In this document: positions 11,014-23,420 of the stretch, piece by piece
Layout: each line of letters begins with the position of its first letter
Position numbering within the stretch: position 1 is the stretch's first letter
From: Mercurialis annua
Lineage: Eukaryota; Streptophyta; Magnoliopsida; Malpighiales; Euphorbiaceae
DNA length: 64,000 nucleotides
Direction: 5' to 3'
Assembly: GCF_937616625.2 (NCBI RefSeq)
Contig: NC_065570.1
Span: 25,444,046 to 25,508,045, forward strand
Program-made: the position numbers and the translations under genes
The notes under the pieces: model-generated
What the model was told of the DNA's origin: nothing
The model's database searches: none
What the model saw: the letters and a program-made list of their open reading frames with translations, nothing else

Positions 11014-14000
11014 TGTAACGTTTGTAAACGTTTGGCTTTAATCGCTAAAAAAGAAAAACGTTTGGTTTTCTTTCGTAACGTTTGTAAACGTTTTGCTTAA
11101 ATCGCTAAAAAAGGGGAAACGTTTGGTTTTGTTTTGTAACGTTTGTAAACGTCTGGCTTATATCGCTAAAAAGTTGAAACGTTTTGATTTGTTTCATAAC
11201 TTTTGTAATCATTTGGCTTAAATTGCTAAAAAGGCAAAACACTTGAATTTGGTTTGTAACGTTTGTAAACGCTTGGCTTAAATCACAAAAAGGGGAAACG
11301 TTTGGATTCGTTCCGTAACGTTTGAAAATGTTTGGCTTAAATCACAATAAAGGTGAAACGTTTGGTTTTGTTTCGTAACGTTTGCAAACGCTTGGCTTAA
11401 ATCGCTAAAAAGGTGAAACGTTTGGATTTGATTTTTAACGTTTCTAAACGTTTGTCTTAAATCGCTAAAAAGGTAAAACGTTTGGATTTGTTTCGTAACT
11501 TTTGTAAACGTTTGGCTTAAATTGCTAAAAATGTGAAACATTTGGATTTGTTTCGTAAAGTTTTAAACATTTGGTTTAAATTGCGAAAAAGGTTAAACGC
11601 TTGGATTTGTTTTGTAACGTTTGTAAACGTTTGGCTTAAATTGCTAAAAAATTGAAAAGCTTGGATTTGTTTCGTAACGTTTGTAAACGTTTGGCTTAAA
11701 TCGCTAAAAAGGGGAAACGTTTGGATTTGTTTCGTAATGTTTGTTAATGTTTGGCTTAAATTTCTTAAAATTTGAAACATTTGGATTTGTTTCGTAAAGT
11801 ATTAAACGTTTGGTTTAAATTGCTAAAAAGGTGAAACATTTGGATTTGTTTTTCAACGTTTGTAAACGTTTGGCTTAAATGGCTAAAAGGGGGAAACGTT
11901 TTGATTTGTTTCGTAACGTTTGTAAACGTTTGGCATAAATTGCAAAAAATGTGAAATGTTTGGATGTGTTTCGTAAAGTTTTAAACGTTTGGCTTAAATC
12001 GCTAAAAAGGGGAAATGTTTGGATTTGTTTCGTAACGTATGTAAACGTTTGGCCTAAATCTCTTAAAAGGTGAAACATTTGGTTTTGTTTCATAACCTTT
12101 GTAGACGTCCGACTTAAATCGCTAAATAGGTGAAACGGTTGCATTTGTTTTGCAACGTTTGGATTTGTTTCGAAACGTTTGGATTTGTTTCATAACGTTT
12201 GCAAACTTTTGGCTTCAATCACTAAAAATGTGAAACGTTTGGATATGTTTCCTAACGTTTTAAACGTTTGGCTAAAATCACTATACATGGGAAACGTTTC
12301 AAATTGTTCCGTAACGTTTACAAACATTTGGTTTTGTTTCGTAATGTTTATAAACGTTTGGTTTAAATCGCTAAAATTGGGAAACGTTTGGTGTTGTTTT
12401 GTAACGTTTGTAAACTTTTGGATTTGTTTCGTAACGTTTTAAACGTTTGGTTTTGTTTCGTAACGTTTGTAAACGTTTGGCTTAAATCGCTAATAAGGTG
12501 AAACGTTTGGTTTTGTTTCGCAACGTTTGTAAACGTTTGGATTTGTTTCGTAACTTTTTCTTTCTTAACGTTTTAAACGTTTGATTTTGATTTGTAACGT
12601 TTGTAAACGTTTGACTTAAATCGTTAAAAAGATGAAACGTTTAGTTTTGTTTCGCAACGTTTGTAAACGTTTGGCTTAAATCGCTAAAATGGTGAAACAT
12701 TTGGTTTTGTTTCGTAACCTTCATAAACGTTTGGATTTATTTCATAACGTTTTAAACGTTTTAATTTGTTTTGTAATGTTTGTAAACGTTTGTCTTAAAT
12801 CTCTAAAAAGGAGAAACATTTGGTTTTATTTCGCAACAATTGTAAGCGTTTGGCTTATATCCCTTAAAAGTAAAACGTTTGGATTTGTTTCGTAACGTTT
12901 GTAAACGTTTGGGTTCAAGTGAAACAGTTGGATTTTTTTTTCGTAACGTTTGGCTTAAATCGCTAAAAAGGTGTTTCGTAGCGTTTGTAAACATCTGGCT
13001 TAAATCGCTAAAAATGAGAAACGTTTGGTTTTGTACCGTAACGTTTGTAAACGTTTGGCTTAAATTGCTAAAAAGGTGAAACGCTTGGATTTTTTTCGTA
13101 ACGTTTGGCTTAAATCGCTAATAAAGTGAAACGCTTGGTTTGGTTTCGTAACGTTGTAAACGTTTGGCTTAAATTGCTATAAAGGTGAAACGCCTGGATT
13201 TGATTCGTAACGTTTGTAAACGTTTGACTTTGTTTAGTAACGTTAGTAAACGTTTAGCTTAAATCACTAAAAAGGTGAAACGTTTGGATTTGCTTCGTAA
13301 CGTTTTAAACGTTTGGATTTGTTTCAAGAGGTTTGGATTTGTTTCATAACATTTGTAAACGTTTAGCTTCAATCACTAAAAAAGTGAAGCGTTCGGATTT
13401 GTTTCGTAACATTTGTAAACGTTGGCTTAAATTTCTAAAAAGGTGAAACGCTTGGATTTGTTTCATAACGTTTGTAAACGTTTGAAATAAATTGCAAAAA
13501 GGTGAAACATTTGGATTTGTTTCATAACCTTTGTAAACATATGGGTTATTCGCAAAAAATGTGAAACGTTTGGATTTTTTTCGTAACGTTTGTAAACGTT
13601 TGGCTTAAATAGCAACAAAGGTGAAACGCTTAGATTTGTTTCGTAACGTTTGCTAACATTTGTCTTAAATTGCTAAAAAGGTGAAATGCTTGGATTTGTT
13701 TCGTAGCGTTTGTAAACATTTGGCTTAAATTGCTAAAAAGGTGAAACGCTTGGATTTGAATCGTAACGTTTGTAAACGTTATGCTTAAATTGCTAAAAAG
13801 GTGAAACGTTTGGTTTTGTTTTGTAACGTTTGTAAACGTTTGGCTTAAATCGCAAAAAAGGTCAAACATTTGGATTTCTTTCGTATGGATTCTAAACGTT
13901 TGGCTTAAATCGCTAAAAAGGTGAAACGTTTGGATTTGTTTGGTAACGTTTGTAAAGTTTGGCTTAAATCACTAAAATGATGAAACATTTGGATTTTTTT

Positions 14001-14955
14001 CGTAACGTTTGTAAACGTTTCGATAAAATCGCTAAAAAGATGAAACGTTTGGATTTGTTTTGTAACGTTTGCAAACGTTTCTTAAATCGCTAAAAAGGTG
14101 AAATGGGCTAATTTGTTTCGTATCGTTTGAAAAAGTTTGGCTTAAATTTCTAAAATGGTGAAACGCTTGTATTTGTTTCGTAACGTTTGTAAACGTTTGG
14201 TTTAAATTGCCAAAAAGGTGAACCATTTGGATTTATTTCATAACCTTTGTAAATGTTCGGTTTAAATCGCTAAAAAGGTGAAACATTTGAATTTGTTTCA
14301 TGCGTTTGAAAACGTTTGGCTTAAATCGCTAAAAAGGTGAAACGTTTTGATTTATTTCGCAACGTTTGTAAACGTTTGGCTTAAATGGCTAAAAAGGTGA
14401 AACGCTTGGATTTGTTTCGTATCGTTTGTAAATGTTTGGCTTAAATTGCTAAAAAGGTGAAACCCTTGGAATTGTTTCGTAACGTTTGTAAACGTTTGGC
14501 TTAAATTGCTAAAAAGGTGAAACGCTTGGTTTTTTTTTTGTAATGTTTGTAAATGTTTCGCTTAAAATCGCTAGAAATGCGAAAGGTTTGGATTTGTTTT
14601 GAAACGTTTTAAACGCTTGGCTTATATCGCTAAAAAGGGGAAACGTTTGGATTTGTTTCGCAACGTTTGTAAATGTTTGGCTTAAATCGCTAAAAAGGTG
14701 AAACGTTTGGATTAGTTACGTATCGTTTGTAAACGTTTGGCTTAAATTGCTAAAAAGGTGAAATATTTGGATTTGTTCGTAACCTTTGTAAAAGTTTGGC
14801 TTAAATTGCTAAAAAGGTAAAACGCTTTGATTTGTTTCGTAACCTTTATAAATGTTTGGCTTAAATTTATATAAAGGAGAAACGCTTGGATTTGTTTCGT
14901 AACGTTTGTAAACGTTTGGCTTAAATCACTAAAAAGGAGAAACGTTAAGATTTGT
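11014..14955 (-). repeat. 60-bp satellite, reverse orientation, right of the CACTA element
   Basis: About 66 reverse monomers, with shortened ones at 12140-12190, 12540-12570 and 12920-12980. The segment ends at a switch reading GATTTGT / AGCCAAACGTT at 14955/14956; the same switch recurs at 41449/41450. Monomers in the last ~750 bp (for example the run with TTTCATGCG near 14307) match 40.7-41.4 kb. Confidence 0.95.
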
Positions 14956-15430
14956 AGCCAAACGTTGACAAACATAACGAAACAAATCCAAGCGATTCAC
15001 CTTTTTAGCAATTTAAGCCAAACGTTTACAAACGTTACGGAACCAATCCAAGTGTTTCACCTTTTTAGCAATTTAAGCCAAACGCTTACAAACGTTACGA
15101 AACAAATCCAAATGTTTCACCTTTTTAGCGATTTAAGCCAAACGTTTACAAACAGCACGAAACAAATCCAAACGTTTCACCTTTTTAGCGATTTAAGCCA
15201 AACGTTTACATACGTTACGAAACAAATCCAAACGTGTCACCTTTTTAGCGATTTAAGCTAAACGTTTATAAACGCTACGAAACAAATCCAAACGTGTCAC
15301 CTTTTTAGCAATTTAAGCCAAACGTTTGCAAACGTTACGAAACAAATCCAAGCGTTTCTCCTTTCAATAAATTTAAGCCAAACGTTTACAAAGGTTACGA
15401 AACAAATCCAAGCGTTTCACCTTTTAATAA
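14956..15430 (+). repeat. 60-bp satellite, forward orientation, left of the retrotransposon
   Basis: Eight forward monomers. The last stops at TTTTAATAAATT, where the retrotransposon leader begins; the two share the bases ATT at the join. The monomer phase here does not continue in the satellite to the right of the retrotransposon (28581 starts at GAAACAAATCC), so some satellite or element sequence was lost at this side. Confidence 0.94.
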
Positions 15431-15731
15431 ATTGTAACATGTTTCCAACATAGGAACATCTCACATGGTCCATCAGTTGTAACATGTCTCGAACACAAGA
15501 ACAACTCATGTGTTCCTGATCAAAACATCAATACATACAACACACATGTATAGTTGCTATCTATAGCTGAATGTATTCAATAACTGACAACTGATCAAGA
15601 CATGACTTGAATCCTATGTTGCTGCAATAGTTCACTAGGAATTCTTATTACTTCTAGTACCTCTACTTTACATATATCAGCAACAATACTTCGGACATTG
15701 AAGTCCTAAAACATTGCTCTGAAACCACCTT
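15431..15731 (-). mobile_element. Second copy of the retrotransposon leader, truncated
   Basis: These 301 bp align without obvious gaps to the leader at 25273-25573, with about 13 mismatches by eye. Similarity stops at the satellite junction. Its place outside the left LTR cannot come from a single normal insertion and implies a tandem element, cut down by deletion. Confidence 0.88.
15716..15727 (-). other. Primer-binding site, altered copy
   Basis: On the minus strand this reads TGGTTTCAGAGC, one base different from the initiator-Met complement TGGTATCAGAGC at 25558-25569. It lies 4 bases from the LTR edge, as in the intact copy. Confidence 0.8.
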
Positions 15732-16791
15732 TGTCACGACCCGATTTCTCCCTCGAAACTCGAGCCGAGACCGGCGCTAGTGAACGGGAATGGTTGTTCC
15801 GAAACCCGTAGCAAGCCTAAAATCTCTATAAATTTTTCGCCACCTAAATATAAATCTAAGTCGTACCTCGCGTATGAATCGTTTTCGAAAAACACCGTTA
15901 AAACATTTTTCCATTTAGCGTGGAAAAACACATTCTGAAAAAATATTCATATAAGCGAAATCGCGTTTTCATAAATGCTGGTTGAATAACCCTAGTTATT
16001 CTGACCCACGCGCATTTCTGAAAACCGGTGCGGTAGTACAGGGACCTAGCTCACGTGCCTTGCCTCGCAGGCAGCCCTGCTTCAAACCACGCACCCGAAC
16101 AATATGTTTAATAAAATATATCGAACACTTTCCTTTTCAAAGCGTTATATCAAACATATTTAAAAACATGCACAGCAGGCGCACAAACGTAAGGCCAGCT
16201 AAACTACACACAGTGTCTTTGCAGACCAAAGACACGAAGCTAGGCCCACCCGTAGGGGACACCATAAAACACCATATGCCTATTAAGTAGCGCCTTATTA
16301 GAGCTAGACAAAGTAATGTTCCTAACAGAGTATATACACAGAGGAACCATGACGTGGCCACAGGCATAGCACATCTATATACACTATTGCAGCATCTAAA
16401 AGTTTAAGGTGTTATTTACATAACAATAAGATAAGCTTCCCTGATGGAAAAGGGTGAAAGTTCGACCAGACCCGGTAGCTAGGTACCTGAAAATGATAAA
16501 CAACAACGGGGTAAGAAATATAAATATTTCTGAGTGAGTAGATAGGTTTACAGTTAAATAACAAAATCTCATATAGACAAAATATCGGTATATAAAAATA
16601 TTACCAGTCCTCGATCCAACTGAAACCCTAGTCCTGATTACGTTATAATGCTATCATATATATAATGCATATGCACAACTCTTGTTTAATACAGGATGAG
16701 CTGTATACTTATGTATCACAGCCATCTTGACTCTGTATAGGGTTGCTGGGCCGGAACTTAAATCACTGCCACCTCAGGACTACCCAATAGG

Positions 16792-16822
16792 TTTAAGCCG
16801 CTTTACAAGCATCTGGCTTAAA
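16792..16822 (-). other. LTR stem-loop, 8-bp stem
   Basis: TTTAAGCC (16792-16799) pairs with GGCTTAAA (16815-16822). The same pair is present in the right LTR near 26634-26664. It may be an RNA structure in the transcribed part of the LTR. Confidence 0.6.
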
Positions 16823-16894
16823 ACCTAATCTCAATATGTATGCTTATAATATTTACTTCTCATCTAGTTCATTAACACCGGTGATCACACAGTC

Positions 16895-16911
16895 CTATTG
16901 TTGCCCAATAG
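16895..16911 (-). other. Conserved LTR hairpin (left LTR copy)
   Basis: CTATTG (16895-16900) pairs with CAATAG (16906-16911) around a 5-base loop. The other LTRs carry it at 26737-26753, 23421-23439 and 31846-31864. It lies well downstream of the TATA box in element sense, so it would be in the RNA. Confidence 0.7.
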
Positions 16912-17679
16912 ATAGCTCGTTTCAGTGGATCTTCCTTGGCTAAGTTTCATACTTAGTGCGATTTGTGGATTTAAAAACAATTGAATACTAATATTCAAAA
17001 GTAAACAAATGAACTCACAAACTCCGCTAGGTCTGGAACTTAATCCTGTGGTTGTGGTCAGACTGCTCGCTAGCTGGTCGGACTAAACACACAAAGCAAA
17101 CAGGATAAAATACATCAATATATGTTTCCTATAAAATTTCTAGCTTCATAAACCCAGTTCTAGGTCAAACATTTAATCATTAAAACATATAGCATTTATG
17201 ATCTCTTTTCTTTTTAAAAAACCATATTATAAATTCTCGTTTTGAGAAAACGTTCTAACTTCTCTCTAGAAGTTATTTTAGGTATCGCAATACCTAAAGA
17301 AAACCATTTATAGTATAGACCTAATTATCAAAACAATTCTCGGTCATATACTAAGTATTTAGCAAAATCGATTGCTAAATTTTTAAAACCGTTTAAACAT
17401 TGATTCTAACTCTTTTAAAGTCCATTATAAACGTTTAACTTTACTTTTAAAATCTACTTTTAAAAGTCTTTCAGTTTAAGTTCTAAAACCTTTTCACTTT
17501 CTTCTAACACAAGTTATCGTTTTAAAATATCTAAGTTTGTTTTAAAAACATTTATTAAAAATGTTTTAGGTTCGGCCGGAAAACACCTCTGGTTATTAGG
17601 CGAAAGCACGTCGGAATCGCCCTCAAAAAGTCCCCCAAAAGACTGGAGAAAACGAACCCCGACTGCCAGTCGGAGGCAG

Positions 17680-17819
17680 CTGTGCGCCCGCACAGAAGCA
17701 CTGTGTGGTCGCACAGCTGATGCTGTACGCCCGTAGGAGCATAGTGCGCACCCGCACACTATGCTGTGCGGTCGCACAGCTCACTGTGCTCGCGCACAGC
17801 GGGCTGTGCAATCGCACAG
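17680..17819. repeat. Palindrome cluster in the left LTR
   Basis: Imperfect palindromes of the type CTGTGCGNNCGCACAG start at 17680, 17701, 17723 (degraded), 17764, 17784 and 17804, with a related GCATAGTG...CACTATGC structure between the third and fourth. Steps are close to 20-22 bp. Base composition is far richer in G/C than the surrounding LTR. Confidence 0.85.
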
Positions 17820-18176
17820 CCCCGGAATTTCAATTCCGGGACCTCCCGTCCTGTTTAATCTGTCCAAAAACACTATTCTAACGTCCACAATCACGTATAC
17901 ACAATTCAAAATCAATACGGACGTTTAAAACGATAATTCAATACGGTAACCGTTTATAGACGAGTTTATATTCGAAATAAATCGAAATAAACGTTTAATA
18001 CGGATATAATACCTCGATTACGTGAGTAATCATTGAAGAAATGAGTTTAGAATCGAGAAACGGATAGAACGGTATCGAAACCTAATCCCCGCCGCACGTA
18101 TAGAGCCTTCTACTCTTATTTTGTTTTCAAAAGGAAAGAAAATGGCTTCTGAGCCTAAAATTTGTTAACCTAATGC

Positions 18177-18186
18177 TATATATATA
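18177..18186 (-). promoter_or_regulatory. Probable LTR TATA box (left LTR)
   Basis: Ten bases of alternating TA about 550 bp inside the U3 end (18736) of the LTR. The same feature is in the right LTR at 28020-28031. Transcription would run leftward. Confidence 0.6.
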
Positions 18187-18736
18187 GTATTGGTTAAAGT
18201 TCACATTAGTACTAGCTCAATCATGCACTTTAAACCAACTTCTAAACTAGTCGTCCGTTGCCTAAACGGAAACGACTTCAAAATTTCGTGAAAATTTTAC
18301 CAAAAATCAAATAAAATATAACAAGAATAAAAATATAGTTATAATTCTCATCCGACTTATATTTTATTCTTAATAAATCATTTTCGATTTATTACGTCCG
18401 CATTAACTGCGCTTGATAAAATTTATGCTTCCAAATTTTATCAAATTTTCACGATAACCTTCATAAAATATTTCGCGAATATTAATACCAAAAATATTTG
18501 CTAGGGACTTATGAATTATTCTGCACCCAATTCATAAATCCATATTGTCACCGTTAATTATATAACTAATCAAATTGAAATCCTAAAAATTTAAATTTGC
18601 AATCCTATAGCCATAATAAAAATTTAGGGACACTTGTAAATTAAATTTATCTTCAAATTTTATTTACCTACTCCCATCTAATAAAATATTAGACACGTGG
18701 CAATATTTTAACTCTTAAATTTTCTGGGTTATTACA

Positions 18737-18749
18737 TTCTCTCCCCCTT
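18737..18749 (-). other. Polypurine tract next to the 3' LTR
   Basis: On the minus strand this reads AAGGGGGAGAGAA and abuts the LTR start TGTAATAACCC. This is where plus-strand DNA synthesis is primed in LTR retrotransposons. It fixes the element's direction as leftward. Confidence 0.88.
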
Positions 18750-18770
18750 ATATAAATTCGTCCTCGAATT
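18750..18770 (-). pseudogene. Possible vestige of the pol 3' end
   Basis: On the minus strand the sequence before the polypurine tract reads AATTCGAGGACGAATTTATA. The words 'TTCGAGGACGAA' followed by a polypurine tract are common at the 3' end of pol in many plant Ty3/gypsy elements, from general knowledge. No longer frame is attached, so this may be all that is left of pol. Confidence 0.4.
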
Positions 18771-21626
18771 TACATATTCTTACTTTTTACTTATTATCTC
18801 AACATCACTTATACTTAATCTCACTTCATGCTTCGGAAAGCATAGCACCATCTTGACTGGCATCCTCAATCATATCTCTCTTCCTCACTGTTGTTCTTAT
18901 CATCTGTTTGAACTTCCGTTCAGCAATAAATTATCCACTTTGTATACTTCTCTTGATCCTATAATTTGTATAGAGTACCTTTTACTCCTTAGCTTAGCGT
19001 CCTGCAACGCATTCCAAGGACTAATCTTTAGTCTCTTTCTTGCTAAGCGATCCAAGTAGGTAGGTATAAGTTAGCATCATTAAACTTATTCCAGGGTTAT
19101 CATAAAACTAGGTTACCTTTACTAGTTTTCGTTAACTCCACTTTTAATATACCACCTTTGTCGCACATCTTTATTTATTTTATTTTTCTTTCTTTTGTTT
19201 TCTTTTCAACCTTAGTTGTTTGTTTATGGCTCATCTTATTATTGAGATGACTTTTTAGTATGTTTTATGATTACTGTTTCATAAACTAACTACTCATCTT
19301 TTAGTTTCCTTACATTTCTATGTCTTGTATAGAATGTCCTTTATTTCATCCTTAATCTATAGTAACTTCATGTTACAGATTGAGTAACTGATCTTCTCTC
19401 TTGCCAGAATGTGGTTGAATAGGTGTGGGTGTGGTTATAATCTAACTATCTCACTATAAAACACCTTCTAACTTACTCCACATACATAGCATCCTTGTTC
19501 ACAGCTAATAGTTTTCATAAATGTACTATAGCTGTTACTATCATGTTTAATTAACTGACTATCAACTTTAGCTCCACTTTTAAAACATTTTACATTAAAA
19601 CAAAATGTTTATTAAATATTTTCCACTTTTAGTCGGCCATGATTTATGCATTTTTGGCCCGACAGTCAAAATACATGTACTTTTGCACGTATATTCCGTT
19701 ACCAGTCAGTCTAGACTTCACAGTCATAAGGCTCGGTTCTCGGAATTTTATCTTTTGAAATTACTGTCTCAATACAGTTTTCAAATTCTTTTGATACATA
19801 TATGGAGCTTATGTTGATAATTCCGAGTTAATTAAAGTTTACACTTCTTATCGTGATCACTTGTACTTTTGGCTCACTGCCAAAAATTCACATAAGTTTC
19901 ACAGCATCACCTCCATCATCGAGCATTATCTATCTCTCCGTTCGTCGATCGCAATGGTTAAAACTTTAATAACAGTTCCGGGATTATCCTGTCCAATTGT
20001 CAAACCGATTTAACGGTTCGATTACTAGTTACTGGGGTTTTACTACACTTTGTTAGTTTTCAGATAACATCTGAAACTTACTTGTGAATGTTCATTATTT
20101 TCATGTCCTTATTACCTTGATAACATTTCCATCTTATGTTAATCCAAGGTTTATTATACTGTTTAAGTATATTGTTTATTCATTAAATAATTTAATAATT
20201 ATTTATTAATGAATACCTTATTTGACATGACTTCACAAAGTCTGTCAGTCGTTAACATAATCAACGACTCTCTTTATTCAAATCAGAACTAGTAGTGTAA
20301 CTACTTGGTTCTGAGAATTATTTTCCTTTTCATCATCTTTCTTTTAGTTGATTTGTTGTTTATTAGTTAAGTGCTGAGGTTTACTCCTCTCAGACTTATG
20401 AGTTTTGGTTCATCTAACCACTCGTTTGGATTCAAGAGATATGTCCATGACTGACATCTGCTCTGTGTAAGACCAATCTCAGATCCATTTTAATTAAACA
20501 CACACATATGACTTTGTTCACCGACAGTTACTTGATGTCAAACTAACCGAGTTGTGTTTAATTAGATCCTACTCTCTCTTATCTAAATCGCAATTATCTT
20601 CTATTATCTATTCTCGACCTTTTATTTATCATAAAAGACCATCACTAGATTTATCTCTTAGTCTATCTCAAAGTAAGAAGGTACATCTTCACTTCCTACT
20701 CTTCTCAACCCTTAGTAATTTCTGATGTTTCGGAATGAAACATTAGAATCCAGATTTTTATTGTTTATTATGAACAATAAAAATCATAACATCTTATCTT
20801 CACTATCATATATCATATCTTGACTTTGTTACAAAGTTTTCGTTCAAATACGCTTACATTTTAAAATAAATACAGTTTGTTTTATAAACAAATTGTTTCT
20901 CAACAATTTATTTCGCAAAACTTTGTTTTATAAACAAATGGTTTCTCAAACCAATCATTTCAAATATATGTGTATATACACATATTTCACCCACATATAC
21001 AAGTATATGTGTGTACCAGCTGGATTTTCTTTAAATTCATCTCTTCAAAATTGTGAATCTAACAATTCACATTTCAAAACTTTTGTACAATTGTGGCTCA
21101 GGGTGATGACATCTCTCATCCCCAAAGAGTTGATATACAATCCACTTTCTCTTTGATATACTAATATACATGATGCATGTCCTAACAAAATCATTTTGTA
21201 TAGGTATATGGAATTCAAGTATTGTTTTTGCTATAGTTATTGTTGCAATGTGCATTCATGATGCATCTGAGCACAATAATACATTCTTTTAAAACAAAAC
21301 TATGTACTCATTCTGTAAGCTTCTTTCAAACTACTTCTCCGTAACATTTCAAGTTTCTTAATCCTAATACTTTATCCTCAAATTAGGATTATTATTTCAT
21401 TACATCATTTGATTATTATCAATAGTTATTGATTTCTATTTAAGGATGTACATTACTAACATCCCTAACTTATCAATTCTCATTTATCATTTACCTTTCA
21501 ATGTTTACTTGTATGTGTATTTAGTTTTGTTTAAGAATATAATTTATATCTGTAGTTTATGTTTTCCAATTCTAACGCGAATATTGAAAACATATAAACA
21601 GACTAACTTAAACATCAAACACATAA
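18771..21626. other. Retrotransposon interior without recognisable genes
   Basis: About 2.86 kb, T/C-rich on the + strand (A/G-rich in element sense), with no long frame and none of the reverse transcriptase, RNase H or integrase motifs that a pol gene of about 3 kb would give. The longest frames are about 60-110 codons, lie in both directions and resemble nothing known to me. It probably replaced or degraded pol. Confidence 0.7.
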
Positions 21627-22475
21627 CTAAACATTACCTGACGATGATCGCGAAGACGGAAACACCTCACGAATCATCGGGCCTGTACCTCGCCCTCCGC
21701 GGAATTTTAGTTTTCCCTTATCCTTTCCTCCTCGCGGAACAAAATAGGGGTTGTAGTGCCTCGCGGGTCCAGAATTTCCTACCCTAGGAAATTTAGCAGT
21801 AGGTTCTTCAGGTTTGGTGTAATGGTACGGTTGGAGGGGTATGTCGTTCCTCCTCAACTTACTCTCTATCTGCTTCGCACGCCCAGCCAAATATGCTACA
21901 GAATCAGACTTTACCGCCATGAGTTCCTCGAACTCAGGCCCCAAACCTTTGACGTACCTACTCGCAACTTCCTCACCATCACGAACTAACTCAGGTACTT
22001 CTTCGCATAAACGCATAAACTCAACAGTATATGCCTCCACATTCAAATCTTCCCTAGTATACTTGTCCATAAAATCCCCCAGCCTATCCAAACTTTGGTT
22101 CACTTACACCTCCCACTCGCTCACGTATTCCCACGACTGATTCGGCGAGTGTCTTATTTGCTGTTGAACCCTCCTTAGATGGTCCACCTCAGCTAAGAAC
22201 TCTTTTACCTTAAATCCCAGATAAGCTGACGTAGCATTCGATTCAGACACAGAGCTATGCCTATTTCAAGTACTGTTTATGTCTTCATTCAACATTCTCT
22301 CTAATTCCTCTACTCCAATAGCATCCTCCCATATGTCCATGTCGCATGCTGATGTTGAGTCAACAGCCTCTATGGGAACAGATGTATCACGTATAACAGG
22401 TAAACCTGGTACATTATGTCGTTCAGACCCCACATGCGTATGAGCTCTACTAGGCCCAGACATACTGAAACACAT
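21627..22475 (-). pseudogene. gag pseudogene of a Ty3/gypsy retrotransposon
   Basis: Gag forms the capsid of the retrotransposon particle. One minus-strand frame runs from ATG at 22473-22475 to a stop at 21627-21629, about 280 codons, but two in-frame stops break it: TGA at 22266-22268 and TAA at 22104-22106. Frame and spacing are preserved across both stops. The acidic N-terminal part leads to a central helical segment with a tryptophan-rich patch (WEYVSEWEV) and then the stretch LDRLGDFMDKYTRED, followed by EVPELVRDGEEVASRYVKGL, typical of the retrotransposon gag domain. The C-terminal part is rich in Gly, Lys and Arg (GGKDKGKLKFRGGRG) and has no CCHC zinc knuckle. The length is below that of usual plant Ty3/gypsy gag. 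Both stops can be explained by single C-to-T changes (CGA to TGA, CAA to TAA), by inference. It sits about 200 bp from the nested LTR. The exact start is uncertain; an internal ATG follows four codons later. Confidence 0.8.
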
Positions 22476-22680
22476 GAAATTTTCAGCGTAAGTACCGTAT
22501 GTAATCGTTGTAGAAAAATCACATTTTCATATAACAAGTATCAACTATTAAACCTATATAAGCAAAACACATAACAATCAAACACAATTCAGGGAAAATC
22601 TAACTATTTTCTCGAACAAACATTCAGAGGAAATCTTCACTTTGTCCTGTATTCAAACATAACCATTCTCCTTGAATACT
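22476..22680 (-). other. Retrotransposon leader, gag-proximal part
   Basis: Untranslated leader between gag and the point where the solo LTR inserted. It ends with ATACT, the left copy of that LTR's target duplication. I see no other feature here. Confidence 0.7.
22676..22680. other. Target-site duplication of the nested solo LTR, left copy
   Basis: ATACT directly before TGTCACGACCC. The same five bases follow the LTR at 25238-25242. Confidence 0.93.
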
Positions 22681-23156
22681 TGTCACGACCCAAATTATTA
22701 AGCCGAGACCGGCGCTAGGGAATGGGAGTGGTAGCTCCGAAACCCGTAGCAAGCCTAAAACCACTATTAATTTTTTTTGCATTTAAAATTATAATATCAT
22801 ATATAAACCTTTTTAGAAAACTCTTTTACATAATATAATTGAAGATATTAAAATATCATATTACAGTTTACATTCAAAACTAACTATTTGAAATCCAAAT
22901 GTTTATCTAATACTGACATCTACTGACTACTGCAGCTCTAGGAACTCATGCTTGTGCAAGTCCAATGACTTCTGGCACAATGGAGATGGTTTGTCTGATC
23001 CGACTCTGCTTACCTGCAAACATCAGAGTGAGGGGTCAGTATTTGGGAAAATACTGAGTGAGTTTGCAAGTTACTTATAGTATTATCAAAATATAGCGTT
23101 ATACGCTTAATACATATATAAATTTATGATATAAGCAAACATTATTAATTTTAAAA

Positions 23157-23342
23157 GTGTGAGTCCAACTCACTAGATACGGGGACTTCCAGACTACACC
23201 GTAGCCGAGTGCTCACTCGTATCGAAATCATAAAGTGTGAGTCCAACTCACTGGTGGCCCAGCCACTGGTGGGCCCAGCCCACTAGATACGGGGACTTCC
23301 AGACTACACCGTAGCCGAGTTCACTCTCGTATCGAATTCATA
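23157..23342 (+). repeat. Tandem duplication inside the nested solo LTR
   Basis: A unit starting GTGTGAGTCCAACTCACT occurs at 23157 and about 23235. Both copies include ACGGGGACTTCCAGACTACA. The second has an extra insert with GGTGGCCCAGCCACTGGTGG. Confidence 0.85.
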
Positions 23343-23420
23343 ACATATTATGCATAAACATATATTAACTCTTAATCATAAAGTCAGGTACTCTAGACTG
23401 ACTCACCAATGATCATGTAG

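Larger units (their letters stand above)
15732..18736 (-). mobile_element. Retrotransposon 3' LTR (left copy, 3,005 bp)
   Basis: It starts TGTCACGACCC and ends GGGTTATTACA on the + strand, so in element sense it reads TGTAATAACCC to GGGTCGTGACA. It aligns end to end with 25574-28580, differing by scattered substitutions. In element sense it contains a TATA stretch (18177-18186), then a G/C-rich palindrome cluster (17680-17819), then a short hairpin (16895-16911), and near the end the block with GACCGGCGCTAG that other LTRs in this window share. Open frames inside it (for example 15982-16290) recur in the other LTR but have no recognisable product. Confidence 0.93.

Noticed and set aside
15982..16290. 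A 102-codon frame on the + strand of the left LTR, with a 103-codon partner at 25821-26132
   Set aside because: It is kept in both LTRs, but the LTRs are recent duplicates, it runs antisense to the element and the product resembles nothing I know.
18853..21787. Several frames of 60-113 codons in the retrotransposon interior
   Set aside because: They are short, lie in both directions, have low-complexity composition and lack pol motifs.
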